Shown here: positions 18,000-26,107 of the stretch, piece after piece | Layout of the letters: each line of letters begins with the position of its first letter | How positions within the stretch are numbered: the stretch's first letter is position 1 | Assembly (NCBI GenBank): GCA_046260155.1 | Contig: JBJYXV010000013.1 | Coordinates: forward strand, 1-64,000 | Direction: 5' to 3' | Length of the DNA: 64,000 nucleotides | DNA from: PFL25 sp046260155 | Lineage (GTDB): Bacteria; Chloroflexota; Anaerolineae; Anaerolineales; UBA4823 | Notes under the pieces: model-generated | The model's input: only the letters and a program-made list of their open reading frames with translations | The model's database searches: none | What the model was told of the DNA's origin: nothing | Made by a program: the position numbers and the translations under genes

Positions 18000-19034
18000 T
18001 TGACTATGAGCGTAAGTGAGGAGATTACCAAATACAAAATGGTGCCCAAACAAGTGCGCAAAGGTCTGCGTTATTACTTGCTGGTGTTAATCTTGATCGC
18101 CTGGGGGATTGCGTTTCTCTTAACTGCCTCGATTGCTCTCACCCGGCTTTCGCCGGTTGCATTCCTTGGTGCAGCAATCCTTCTCTATTTTGGATTGGTA
18201 CTGCGCAATGTATACCGCGCCTTGAATCCTGTTCGCACCCCGGTGCTCAGCAATCCCCTGACTCAAATTGAAGCGGGATACGAAGATGTGGTATTCACCA
18301 GTCGAGATGGTTGGCCTCTTTCCGGTTGGTTCATCCCCACTCGCAAAGGCCCCACTGTGATTCTAACCCATGGCTGGGGTGGGAACCGTCTGGACTTGAT
18401 GCCCGCTGCTTCGCTGTTGATCGAGGATGGTTTCGGGGTGCTGATGTATGACATGCGCTGTCATGGTCGTTCGACAGGCAGCCTCGGCACCTGGGGTTGG
18501 TTGGAGATCAATGATCTCCACGGTGCGGTCGACTACTTGCTTGAACGCAGTGACGTCATCCAACACCAGATCGGCGCTTTCGGGTTCTCATTGGGGGGAC
18601 AGGTCACCTTAAGGGCTGCCGCTGAAAATCCTATCATCCGGGCTGTAATCGTCGAAGATCCCTCTCCTGCCGTCTTGGCAGATCATCCTTATCCGGAAGA
18701 GTTTTCCTGGCGTAAATGGATCAACTTCCCCGGCCTTTGGTTGGTGTATCGCCTGCAGAAAGCTGTCAGCGGCGTGCAGGAACCCCGTGGAATCCTGGCG
18801 ACTATCGGAGAGATTGCACCACGCCCCCTCCTTTTGATCACTTCAGGAGATGGAAGAGCTGCGGAACTGGTGCACACATTTTTCGACCAGGCAGGTGAAC
18901 CGAAAGATTTCTGGCAGGTACCGGAAGCTGGTCATGGCTGGATTTCTATCAAACGTACGCAGGAGTACCAGGGACGGCTGTGTGATTTCTTTCAGCACTA
19001 TTTGATCGGTGATGAGATCATCGAATACACCTGA
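18000..19034 (+). CDS. Membrane-anchored alpha/beta hydrolase
   Basis: 344 residues. Two N-terminal membrane helices (about 25-48 and 50-70) are followed by an alpha/beta hydrolase domain: TVILTHGWGGNRLDLMP (oxyanion HG), MYDMRCHGRSTGS, the nucleophile elbow GFSLGGQ with Ser in the catalytic place, and late TSGDGRAAE and AGHGW with candidate Asp and His. This places it with the COG1073/BAAT-like peptidase-esterase group. It likely hydrolyses an ester or peptide near the membrane; substrate unknown. The start is TTG at 18000 or ATG at 18006; GGGG at 17986-17989 suits the TTG better. It is single-gene and divergent from the membrane transferase. Confidence 0.8.
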   Translation: MTMSVSEEITKYKMVPKQVRKGLRYYLLVLILIAWGIAFLLTASIALTRLSPVAFLGAAILLYFGLVLRNVYRALNPVRTPVLSNPLTQIEAGYEDVVFTSRDGWPLSGWFIPTRKGPTVILTHGWGGNRLDLMPAASLLIEDGFGVLMYDMRCHGRSTGSLGTWGWLEINDLHGAVDYLLERSDVIQHQIGAFGFSLGGQVTLRAAAENPIIRAVIVEDPSPAVLADHPYPEEFSWRKWINFPGLWLVYRLQKAVSGVQEPRGILATIGEIAPRPLLLITSGDGRAAELVHTFFDQAGEPKDFWQVPEAGHGWISIKRTQEYQGRLCDFFQHYLIGDEIIEYT

Positions 19035-19214
19035 CACCAGAATTTGTTCGATTTGGTCCAGGTAAATCTTGATATGGGGGAGAAATGGAAAAATTCAATC
19101 GTCTTGGCAGTTTTTGGCAGTTAGCGCTCTTGAATTGGCAGGTAATTTCTGCGAAAGTATTCACATGTTAATGCATTCATCGACATCAAGTGAAAATCAC
19201 CTGGAGATTTGAAT

Positions 19215-19436
19215 ATGAAAATGAAATTGTTTCGATACGGATACCTGCTTCGCATTACATTTGATCATGGCAAGATCTTCTCATTAATCAGCCAACAAAG
19301 GGGATTTGCTAAGATGATCGCGTGGCTCGTCTTCCACATCACAGAATTTCTAACTGTCCTTTGGATCGGGATTTCAGAGATGTTATTCAAAATGACGAAT
19401 ATCTTGCTAGTCCATCTGTCTGCGGTTGTCTGTTAG
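19215..19436 (+). CDS. Possible small hydrophobic protein, 73 aa (uncertain)
   Basis: An ATG at 19215 follows a GGAG site by eight bases (CTGGAGATTTGAATATG). The predicted peptide starts basic (MKMKLFRYGYLL) and ends in a long hydrophobic segment (about residues 32-72) that could cross the membrane once or twice. No family is recognised. It lies in a 0.9-kb stretch that is otherwise poorly coding, so this may be a decayed sequence or a chance frame. Confidence 0.25.
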   Translation: MKMKLFRYGYLLRITFDHGKIFSLISQQRGFAKMIAWLVFHITEFLTVLWIGISEMLFKMTNILLVHLSAVVC

Positions 19437-19647
19437 CTCGGTTTGAATCTGGTTAATTCATTGTTCCATCACCAGGACTGGCTTTCTTCAAATAATAAAC
19501 AGCATTTCAAATCTCCGGCAGATCAAAATTATGATGCAAGTAAATGAAATCAATACAGGTCAACTTGCTTATATCGATGAACCTGATTTTTATCCGGGTG
19601 AACCTCAACACCATTTCTGCTGGTGAATTGGGGAAGGAACGTTTGCC

Positions 19648-19749
19648 GTGAACCTCATCATGTTAAAGAATGTAACCAGGATAATGTGGTTCTGGGATCT
19701 GTGTGTACTGGTTGCGCTGACCATCATTCTGCTAGCATGTAGACTCTGA
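19648..19749 (+). CDS. Possible single-helix micropeptide, 33 aa (uncertain)
   Basis: GTG at 19648 is preceded at eight bases by GGGGAAGGAA, one of the better ribosome sites in this stretch. The peptide has a short basic N-terminus and one hydrophobic helix ending in LLACRL, similar in form to small membrane peptides or a lipobox. It is too short to judge by composition. Confidence 0.2.
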   Translation: MNLIMLKNVTRIMWFWDLCVLVALTIILLACRL

Positions 19750-19810
19750 TCAAAAGCCGCTGTATTCATTCAGTAATCTAGATTGATTGGGTTGGGGGAC
19801 AATCACATAA

Positions 19811-19920
19811 GGGGCTGTCCAAAAATAACTATTTGTCATGCTGAACGAAGTGAAGCATCTCCTTTCATCGAGAGGGAGACCCTTCGCAGGCTCAGGGTGA
19901 CAGATTTTTAGGACATCCAG
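19811..19920. repeat. Palindromic MITE/REP-like repeat
   Basis: The core TGTCATGCTGA...TCAGGGTGACA (19834-19902) is an imperfect inverted repeat with the phrase GAACGAAGTGAAGCATCTC inside, a repeat type widespread in intergenic DNA of several phyla including Chloroflexota (recalled, not searched). It is flanked by a second, outer inverted repeat: GGGGCTGTCCAAAAAT on the left and a diverged complement ATTTTTAGGACATCC on the right, which resembles IS-type terminal repeats. There is no transposase within it, so a non-autonomous element moved in trans is likely. It stands 35 bp from the stop of the uracil-DNA glycosylase gene and could act as its terminator. Confidence 0.75.
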
Positions 19921-19954
19921 TTGGTTTAATTGCACCTAATTTTTGTGATCCGGA

Positions 19955-20650
19955 TTAACCGTTCTCCAATAGAATTTTATTTACCGTCTCCCAGACTGCA
20001 TCGAACATCGACACCGTTAATCTCCCGGTCTGCGTATTCTGGCGGCTGGGGTGATAGGAGGCAACCAACCACGGCAGGTTATCTCCCATTTTATCCGTTC
20101 CCAGGTGTTTGAATTCTAACCGCAGAGCTTCATCTGTTCGCCTTCGATAAAGTCTCAACACCTGGTCAAATGCGATGCGACCCAGGGCGACGATCACACG
20201 CAGCTGTGAGAGCAGGTGGACTTCGTTTTCAAGGTATGGAATGCAATTTGTAATTTCTTCTGCCTTTGGTTTATTCCCCGGTGGCACACAGCGGCAGACC
20301 GCAGAAATAAACATATTGGTCAGCTGCAGTCCATCCTCTCGCTGGACAGCCTGGGGCTGGTTGGCAAATCCTGCCTTGAACAGGGCTGGATAAAGGAAAT
20401 CGCCCGAACCATCTCCTGTGAACATGCGCCCGGTGCGGTTCGCCCCATGTGCTCCGGGAGCTAAACCAACAACTAGGACCTGGGCCGCATGATCCCCAAA
20501 TCCAGGCACCGGTTTTCCCCAGTAATCCCAATCCAGGTAAGCACGCCGTTTTACCTGGGCAACTTCTTCACGCCAGGCGACCAATCGCGGGCATCCCCGG
20601 CAGTCGATTAATTCACCTTCAAGCTTCAGCCAGTCTGCATCATGTACCAT
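19955..20650 (-). CDS. Family 5 uracil-DNA glycosylase (UdgB type)
   Basis: 231 residues. GLAPGAHGANRTGRMFTGD (62-80) is the motif that sets family 5 apart from family 4: the residue that activates water in family 4 is replaced by the APGAHG version. Cys17-x2-Cys20 together with Cys119/Cys121 and Cys136 supply a 4Fe-4S cluster. VASYHPS near the C-terminus is the second active-site motif. The enzyme removes uracil and some other deaminated or damaged bases from DNA. It is the last gene of the ruvB-DUF2905-queA operon, 17 bp after queA, which links it to other DNA/RNA maintenance functions. Confidence 0.9.
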   Translation of the reverse strand: MVHDADWLKLEGELIDCRGCPRLVAWREEVAQVKRRAYLDWDYWGKPVPGFGDHAAQVLVVGLAPGAHGANRTGRMFTGDGSGDFLYPALFKAGFANQPQAVQREDGLQLTNMFISAVCRCVPPGNKPKAEEITNCIPYLENEVHLLSQLRVIVALGRIAFDQVLRLYRRRTDEALRLEFKHLGTDKMGDNLPWLVASYHPSRQNTQTGRLTVSMFDAVWETVNKILLENG

Positions 20651-20667
20651 CTGAATTTCCTGCCAAT

Positions 20668-21690
20668 TTAAATGATCAGCATCGCATCACCGAACGAATA
20701 AAAACGATAATGCATTTGTTTTGCGACCTCGTACGCCTCCAGGATTTGCTCCCGCTCATAAAAAGCGCTGACTAGCATGATCAGCGAAGACCGGGGCAGG
20801 TGAAAATTGGTTATCAAGCCATCCACAGCCTGAAATTTGAATCCCGGCAGGATGAATAGATCCGTCTTTCCCTCAAAAGGAACAACGGTCTCCCCAGCTT
20901 CTGCGGTTCGAGCTGCGCTTTCCAAAGTCCGTACACTGGTCGTACCAACGGCGATGATCCGCCCTCCACTCCTGCGCGCCTCATTAATCAGATGTGCTGA
21001 TTCAGCAGAAAGATGACAAAATTCGGTATGAATCTCATGTTCAGCAGGATCTTCTTCTGCCACAGGAGCAAATGTATCCAGGCCAACATGCAGCGTCACA
21101 TTGGTAAATTTGATCCCCCCTGATTTCAGCTGGTTAATCAGGGTGGGGGTGAAATGCAATCCAGCAGTCGGCGCAGCAGCAGAGCCTGGCTGGCGGGCGT
21201 AAACAGTTTGGTACCGCTCAGGGTCTTTCAAGGCTGCCTTGATATATGGTGGTAGCGGCACGTGCCCGGCACTCTCCAGGAAAGCTTCAATAGGTTCCTC
21301 GAACCTGACCTGGCGGCGAGCACCATCCAGCTCAGCGACCACTTCTGCAGCAGGACCCTGCTTGACTCGCAGCTGCCTGCCGACCCGCAATCCCTTACCC
21401 CCGACCAGCACCTCCCAGGTATGCTTATCCACCTTGGTTAACAAGAGCAGCTCCACCCTGCCGCCCCCCGGTTGTTTGGAAGCATATAACCTGGCGGGAA
21501 TGACGCGTGTCTCGTTTACCACAAGTAAATCCCCTGGCCGGAGATATTCATCAATCCGTTTGAAAACAGAATGAGCGATGGATTGATCTGCTCTATCGAT
21601 CACCATCAAGCGCGCATCGTCGCGGGGTTCTATCGGTGTTTGCGCGATGTAGTCGGGGGGTAAATCGTAATTGAAGTCGGAGGTTTTCAA
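20668..21690 (-). CDS. queA: S-adenosylmethionine:tRNA ribosyltransferase-isomerase QueA
   Basis: 340 residues, normal length. The N-terminus MKTSDFNYDLPPDYIAQTPIEPRDDARLMVIDR, then DLLVVNETRVIPARL, PLPPYIK, VYARQPGSAAAPTAGLHFT and the C-terminal NFHLPRSSLIMLVSAF are all family hallmarks. QueA transfers and isomerises the ribosyl part of SAM to 7-aminomethyl-7-deazaguanine in tRNA, giving epoxyqueuosine, so the organism makes queuosine or salvages its precursor. It sits 19 bp downstream of the DUF2905 gene and 17 bp upstream of the glycosylase gene in one minus-strand operon. Confidence 0.96.
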   Translation of the reverse strand: MKTSDFNYDLPPDYIAQTPIEPRDDARLMVIDRADQSIAHSVFKRIDEYLRPGDLLVVNETRVIPARLYASKQPGGGRVELLLLTKVDKHTWEVLVGGKGLRVGRQLRVKQGPAAEVVAELDGARRQVRFEEPIEAFLESAGHVPLPPYIKAALKDPERYQTVYARQPGSAAAPTAGLHFTPTLINQLKSGGIKFTNVTLHVGLDTFAPVAEEDPAEHEIHTEFCHLSAESAHLINEARRSGGRIIAVGTTSVRTLESAARTAEAGETVVPFEGKTDLFILPGFKFQAVDGLITNFHLPRSSLIMLVSAFYEREQILEAYEVAKQMHYRFYSFGDAMLII

Positions 21691-21709
21691 TTCAAGTAAG
21701 GATTGGATT

Positions 21710-21943
21710 CTATTTATTGAGAAATCGGATAACCAGGTTCAGTATCACTGTCAATATGATCGAAAGCAGGATAGATGAGACAAGCGGGATCATGCAGGTC
21801 AGGTTATTCGATTGAATACGGATATCACCAGGCAGCTGGAAAAGATTGATTCCCATGCGCGAGGCCAGGTAAATCAACCCGCCAGTCACAAACAAGACGA
21901 CTCCCGCGATCATCAAAAACCGGGCGATGGATTCAAGGGACAT
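21710..21943 (-). CDS. DUF2905 small membrane protein
   Basis: 77 residues with two helices (about 8-30 and 48-72) separated by the conserved loop NLFQLPGDIRIQ, the DUF2905 hallmark (LG/LPGDI). Function unknown; the family is commonly found between ruvB and queA in Chloroflexota and other Gram-positive-like lineages, as here (21 bp after ruvB, 19 bp before queA). It is likely only co-transcribed. Confidence 0.88.
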   Translation of the reverse strand: MSLESIARFLMIAGVVLFVTGGLIYLASRMGINLFQLPGDIRIQSNNLTCMIPLVSSILLSIILTVILNLVIRFLNK

Positions 21944-21964
21944 GGGAGGTTACCTGAGGAAAAA

Positions 21965-22990
21965 TCAGAATAATTTCGGCTGGTCTTCTATATTGAATGG
22001 GATACCGAGGTGATCGTATGCAAGGCGAGTCGCAATGCGCCCCTGGGAGCTGCGATCGAGAAAACCGAGCTGCAGCAGGTATGGTTCAACCACGTCCATG
22101 ATCGTACCAGCTTCTTCACTGATCGAGGCTGCAATTGTATTTAATCCTACCGGGCCACCATTATATTTATAGATCACGGTTTCAAGAACGCGGCGGTCCA
22201 TCTCGTCCAACCCCATGGAATCGACATTTAACAAGTCTAGAGCCTGCCGGGATATTTGGCGGTTGATCACCCCATCCCCACGCACCTGGGCATAATCCCG
22301 GACTCTGCGCAGCAGCCGTAAAGCTACCCGGGGTGTGCCCCGTCCCCGGGTGGCGATCTCCTCGATGCCTCCCCGTTCAATCTCGACCTCAAACAATCCC
22401 GCCGCGCGTTGCACGATCTCCTGCATAGCCGGTAATTCGTAAAAGTCAAGCCGGTAAACTGCGCCGAATCGCGCTCGTAGGGGTGCAGTCATTAACGCAA
22501 GGCGCGTCGTAGCACCTATTACTGTAAAATGAGGAAGTGTGAGGCGGATCGAGCGAGCAGAGGGTCCCTTCCCAATCACGATATCCAGGGCGAAATCCTC
22601 CATTGCTGGATAAAGCACTTCCTCGACGGAGCGGCCTAGGCGGTGGACTTCATCGATGAACAGAATATCTCCTGCCCGCAGGTTCGTAAGTATAGCTGCA
22701 AGATCTCCTGGACGTTCAATTGCGGGGCCTGCACTGACCTTTATGTTGACGTTCATCTCGTTAGAGACGATATGCGCCAGAGTGGTTTTTCCTAGTCCTG
22801 GCGGACCATAGAACAGAATATGGTCAACCGGCTCACCACGTTGCTGCGCTGCCGCGATCAGGATTGCTAGGTTTTCCTTGACCCGCTCCTGCCCGATAAG
22901 ATCGCCCAGCGTACGAGGACGCAGCGCATAGTCGAGGCGGTCATCCGGTTTTGATTGATTATCAATGATGCGGTCGTCGGGGTTGCTCAT
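21965..22990 (-). CDS. ruvB: Holliday junction branch migration ATPase RuvB
   Basis: 341 residues from the ATG at 22990. Walker A YGPPGLGKTT (61-70), Walker B DILFIDEVHRL, sensor 1 IGATTR and the arginine finger region APLRARFG are all present, with the C-terminal winged helix (RGTPRVALRLLRRVRDYA onward). RuvB is the hexameric motor that drives four-way junction migration with RuvA. An upstream in-frame ATG at 23086 would add 32 residues that are not RuvB-like. A perfect TATAAT sits seven bases before the chosen ATG, which points to a leaderless mRNA starting at or near the A of the ATG. First gene of the operon; ruvA and ruvC are not in the window. Confidence 0.96.
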   Translation of the reverse strand: MSNPDDRIIDNQSKPDDRLDYALRPRTLGDLIGQERVKENLAILIAAAQQRGEPVDHILFYGPPGLGKTTLAHIVSNEMNVNIKVSAGPAIERPGDLAAILTNLRAGDILFIDEVHRLGRSVEEVLYPAMEDFALDIVIGKGPSARSIRLTLPHFTVIGATTRLALMTAPLRARFGAVYRLDFYELPAMQEIVQRAAGLFEVEIERGGIEEIATRGRGTPRVALRLLRRVRDYAQVRGDGVINRQISRQALDLLNVDSMGLDEMDRRVLETVIYKYNGGPVGLNTIAASISEEAGTIMDVVEPYLLQLGFLDRSSQGRIATRLAYDHLGIPFNIEDQPKLF

Positions 22991-22997
22991 CTCGCTG

Positions 22998-23003
22998 ATT
23001 ATA
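22998..23003 (-). promoter_or_regulatory. TATAAT -10 element of ruvB, leaderless-type spacing
   Basis: Perfect TATAAT on the minus strand with exactly seven bases (cagcgag) to the ruvB ATG. Bacterial -10 elements lie about seven bases before the transcription start, so the mRNA would begin at the start codon. No good -35 was found. This also supports the ATG at 22990 over the longer frame. Confidence 0.5.
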
Positions 23004-23121
23004 ACCCGGATTTGCAATGCTTCTCGGTACCGTGGAGCATAAGATGATTCCGGGAGCATTACAGCGAAGTACCAGAGCGTGTACACGACACAATTGGAGT
23101 AGATAGTGAGAAATTAACGAC

Positions 23122-23127
23122 TATAAT
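23122..23127 (+). promoter_or_regulatory. TATAAT -10 element of upp
   Basis: Perfect TATAAT, 38 bp upstream of the upp ATG, giving a leader of about 30 bases that carries the GAGG ribosome site. TTGGAG at 23094-23099 is the nearest -35-like hexamer but its 22-bp spacing is too long. Confidence 0.45.
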
Positions 23128-23165
23128 ATTTTCACTCCTACTCCCGTTGTAAATCGAGGTTGACC

Positions 23166-23792
23166 ATGAAAAATGTATTTCCATCCCCTCACCCACTGGT
23201 CGCTCATAAATTGGCTTTGCTGAGAGACAAGGATACGGAACCTAAGAAATTCCGTGAACTGGTCCGGGAGATCGCTGCTCTCCTGACCTATGAAGCCACC
23301 AGTGATTTGATGACCAGACCCATCACCGTGGAGACGCCGTTGGAGACAGCCGATGGGGTTGAGCTCCTGGAAACGATTGGATTAGTACCCATCCTGCGCT
23401 CTGGTTTAGGTATGGTTGAAGGTGTATGGGAGCTCATGCCGAGCGCTGAAGTCTGGCATATCGGTTTATACCGCGACGAGCGCACGCTCAAACCGGTGGA
23501 ATACTACAACAAGCTGCCCATCGAGCCAACTGTATCTGTCACATTGATCCTCGATCCCATGCTCGCCACGGGAGGTTCCGCGGTTGCCACGATCGATATC
23601 CTGAAAAAATGGGGGGTGACTAAAATAAAATTCGTCGGTATCCTGGGTGCTCCCGAAGGCATCCAGCTCCTGCATGAGCATCACCCCGAAGTTCCGATTC
23701 ACCTGGCAGTGATCGACAAGCGTCTCAACGAACATGGCTATATTCTGCCTGGATTAGGTGATGCTGGAGATCGTCAGTTTGGCACAGGTTAA
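23166..23792 (+). CDS. upp: Uracil phosphoribosyltransferase
   Basis: 208 residues. LVAHKLALLRDKDTEPKKFRELVREIAALLTYEA is the standard N-terminus, and the PRPP-binding signature is VTLILDPMLATGGSAVATI, with uracil-binding GILGAPEGI and the C-terminal YILPGLGDAGDRQFGT. It joins uracil to PRPP to make UMP and could use uracil freed by the phosphorylase at 4007-5317. ATG at 23166 is favoured over the TTG at 23160 because GAGG at 23156-23159 is then six bases away. Divergent from ruvB. Confidence 0.96.
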   Translation: MKNVFPSPHPLVAHKLALLRDKDTEPKKFRELVREIAALLTYEATSDLMTRPITVETPLETADGVELLETIGLVPILRSGLGMVEGVWELMPSAEVWHIGLYRDERTLKPVEYYNKLPIEPTVSVTLILDPMLATGGSAVATIDILKKWGVTKIKFVGILGAPEGIQLLHEHHPEVPIHLAVIDKRLNEHGYILPGLGDAGDRQFGTG

Positions 23793-23810
23793 GCTGGCTT
23801 CGAAATCGAG

Positions 23811-25076
23811 ATGCAGGGCTGGCAGGGCATTCCATCATTTGTAACCACATCCAGGGCGATCGTCATGATCGCCCTGATGGTCATCCCCTTTTCGGTCGGC
23901 TGCAAACCACTCTCCCCTCCTGAAAACACACCCGTACCTAGTTTTTCGCATCAGATTCCAACAGGCTTGTCCCCAGAGCCTTTATCCCCACTTCGTAATC
24001 CACAAACCTCAACCGGGGATAACAGTCCAGGCGGAGATCTGAACACAGAAATCCCTCCCAGCTCAACTCCGGTAATCGCGGTCACCAGCACAGCAAGCCC
24101 AGAAAACGAGATTCTACCTTTTGTGCCTGTTATTGGCGGTGCCGATAAAATCGCATTCCTCGATCAGAATGAAATTTGGATTGCAAATCTAAATGGCGAT
24201 CTATTAACCAAAGTCACAAATGATGGAGCACCAAAAGGTTCACCACAATGGCATCCAATATCTGGAAGGTTATATTTCACAAGCGGAGCTTGTATTTATT
24301 ACCTGAATTCCGAGCAAACCACAATTGATACCTTGGTTTGTTTTGACCAAAACCAGCATCTTGAATCATTCCAAATCTCTCCTGATGGAAATCAAATTGC
24401 CATCACCTTGGATGGGGTACTCTTCGTGCTGCCCTTCGATCCAATTTCTATTTCCCAGGTCCGAACCGCAGATGATCTGGTCGCAATGGGAAACTGCGCG
24501 GTTCTTTCCCCATACAAGCACCGGCAGTCGATGGTGATCGTCCGGCGGGCATACTGGTCCAGGGATGGCAGGCGAATGGCCATCCTGCGGGAAGCGTATG
24601 ATCAGGATGAAGAAGTTGAACTGATCCAAATCCTGGATATTTCACGCTGTACCTCTCCCATACCCCGTCTGGATGAATTTCCTGCCACAAGGTTTGAGAT
24701 GGAAAATTACTCCCGGACTCCAATCCTCCAGGATTTTGCCTGGGATGGTAGCGATCTCTTTGCGGTGACAGATTTCAAACGCAACGATGGATTTGGTGAT
24801 CTGTGGATTTACAGCTCTTTCTTACACCAGGGATTCAAGGCCAATCCAATCGAAGGAAAATGCTGCTACCGGGACCCGGTTTTCAGTCCGGATGGCAAAT
24901 ACCTTGCTTTTGCATACCAGGATGCTAGTCTTGGGGTAGATAGCCCGGTAGCCCTTTATTACATACCTTACGCTGCCCTGGATAGCAGTTTTGTTTTCCC
25001 TCCCCTCCCTCTGCCAGGGGAATTTTTTAGCGAGCCGCACGCGAAACCCCAACCCGTGTTGCATGCTGCATCATGA
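23811..25076 (+). CDS. Lipoprotein with WD40/TolB-like beta-propeller repeats
   Basis: 421 residues. A signal peptide ends in the lipobox PFSVGC (Cys31), followed by a Ser/Pro/Thr-rich linker (about 35-105) and then repeats of the TolB/PD40 type: DKIAFLDQNEIWIANLNGDLLTKVTNDGAPKGSPQWHP, FQISPDGNQIAITLDGVL, WSRDGRRMAILREAY and PVFSPDGKYLAFAYQD. It is probably exported and anchored by its lipidated cysteine; the propeller would bind a partner or ligand. Function unknown. It starts 18 bp after upp and may be read through from it. The nearest catalytic or enzyme domains are absent. Confidence 0.8.
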   Translation: MQGWQGIPSFVTTSRAIVMIALMVIPFSVGCKPLSPPENTPVPSFSHQIPTGLSPEPLSPLRNPQTSTGDNSPGGDLNTEIPPSSTPVIAVTSTASPENEILPFVPVIGGADKIAFLDQNEIWIANLNGDLLTKVTNDGAPKGSPQWHPISGRLYFTSGACIYYLNSEQTTIDTLVCFDQNQHLESFQISPDGNQIAITLDGVLFVLPFDPISISQVRTADDLVAMGNCAVLSPYKHRQSMVIVRRAYWSRDGRRMAILREAYDQDEEVELIQILDISRCTSPIPRLDEFPATRFEMENYSRTPILQDFAWDGSDLFAVTDFKRNDGFGDLWIYSSFLHQGFKANPIEGKCCYRDPVFSPDGKYLAFAYQDASLGVDSPVALYYIPYAALDSSFVFPPLPLPGEFFSEPHAKPQPVLHAAS

Positions 25077-25132
25077 ATATTCTCCATTCCTCGATGCTTG
25101 CTGTGCACTTAATTGCTGGCAGATCATTTCGA

Positions 25133-25138
25133 TATAAT
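25133..25138 (+). promoter_or_regulatory. TATAAT -10 element of the AlkZ-like gene, leaderless-type spacing
   Basis: Perfect TATAAT with eight bases to the ATG at 25147 and no Shine-Dalgarno in between, so a leaderless or near-leaderless transcript is likely. No consensus -35 at normal spacing. Confidence 0.45.
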
Positions 25139-25146
25139 TATCCCGC

Positions 25147-26004
25147 ATGAGAAAATTAACCCAAAACAAAATAAATACCTACCGGCGGGATACTTACCGG
25201 ATTTCAATGAAGAATCGGGTTAGGACACGTGAAGAGGCGATCCAATTTGCGAACCAGCGCGGTTTTATCTTTTTTTGGCCCATCAAAGATACCGTCCTTC
25301 CAAGTTTGTGGGTGGCAGTCGCGGGTGACCGGCCTGTGGCAGAGGCCCATGACGATCCCGGTCACGTCTCCTGGGGATGGAAAGATAGCTTGCTTGGTGC
25401 TCATCAATGGTATTATGCGAAAGTCCTGCGCAAGAAATCCACCATCATTTCCATCGAAGTAGCACCGTATTTTTATGCCCTCTCGGAAAATTATGGTGCC
25501 CCTGAGGAAGACTACCTGGTTCAATATATGCAGGGCCGTTTAACCCGTGAAGCCAGGGCGGTTTACGAGGCATTACTTACTGAAGGACCATTAGATACAA
25601 TCACTCTACGTCGTAAATCTCGTCTTTCGAGCCGGGATAATGAATCTCGGTTCAACCGTGCCCTGGCAGATTTGCAGGCAGATTTCAAGATCATCCCCGT
25701 GGGTACCAGTCAGGCAGGTGGATGGCGTTATTCCTTTGTTTACGATTTAGTCCACCGTCATTTTCCTGAACTTCTAATTCAGGCCAGGTCCATCAAAGAA
25801 AGTGATGCTCGTCTGAAAATTGCTGAGCTGTACCTGCTTTCAGTAGGAGCAGCCACACGCCGTGATTTTCAAAAACTCTTTCATTGGTCGCCAAAGCAGC
25901 TGCAAGCGGTTTTGGATGAATTAGCATGCTCCGGTAATATTCACCGCCAGATGCAGATCAAAGACAACCCGGATGAATGGATCGCCTTGAATCAGGTGCT
26001 GTGA
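25147..26004 (+). CDS. AlkZ/YcaQ-related winged-helix protein
   Basis: 285 residues. The N-terminal region reads RVRTREEAIQFANQRGFIFFWPIKDTVLPSLWVAVAGDRPV, and GHVSWGWKDSLLGAHQWYYAKVLRKKSTIIS is a stretch I associate with proteins annotated AlkZ-related (the crosslink-repair glycosylase YcaQ superfamily). Two helix-turn-helix-like segments follow (about 133-185 and 218-275), the latter with DFQKLFHWSPKQLQAVLDELACSGNI. The catalytic Q-x-Q motif of true AlkZ is not evident, so glycosylase activity is doubtful; DNA binding is likely. Single gene with its own promoter, between a lipoprotein and fbp. Confidence 0.65.
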   Translation: MRKLTQNKINTYRRDTYRISMKNRVRTREEAIQFANQRGFIFFWPIKDTVLPSLWVAVAGDRPVAEAHDDPGHVSWGWKDSLLGAHQWYYAKVLRKKSTIISIEVAPYFYALSENYGAPEEDYLVQYMQGRLTREARAVYEALLTEGPLDTITLRRKSRLSSRDNESRFNRALADLQADFKIIPVGTSQAGGWRYSFVYDLVHRHFPELLIQARSIKESDARLKIAELYLLSVGAATRRDFQKLFHWSPKQLQAVLDELACSGNIHRQMQIKDNPDEWIALNQVL

Positions 26005-26095
26005 ATTATGTTTTTTTAGCATATATTCTTTCTTAAGAGGTTAACGGAACATTCGCAATTGGAATGCTGCCGTCCCGTGGGCGAGCATGATATTG

Positions 26096-26101
26096 TATAA
26101 T
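26096..26101 (+). promoter_or_regulatory. TATAAT -10 element upstream of fbp
   Basis: Perfect TATAAT in the 294-bp gap before fbp. Six bases later comes an ATG (26108) that opens a 65-codon frame reaching into the fbp start. Either this is the fbp promoter with a leader of about 190 bases, or it drives a leaderless small gene coupled to fbp. Confidence 0.45.
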
Positions 26102-26107
26102 CATCAT

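Noticed and set aside
19025..19065. ACCTG...CAGGT inverted repeat after the hydrolase gene as terminator
   Set aside because: Five-pair stem with a loop of about 30 bases and no U-run; too weak.
19431..19460. TTAGCTCGG and GGTTTGAATCTGG recall tRNA D- and T-arm sequence
   Set aside because: The two pieces are adjacent rather than spaced as in a tRNA, and no acceptor stem or anticodon arm can be folded.
22991..23086. 32-residue N-terminal extension of RuvB from an upstream ATG
   Set aside because: The extra residues are not RuvB-like and a perfect TATAAT lies inside the stretch, seven bases before the shorter start.
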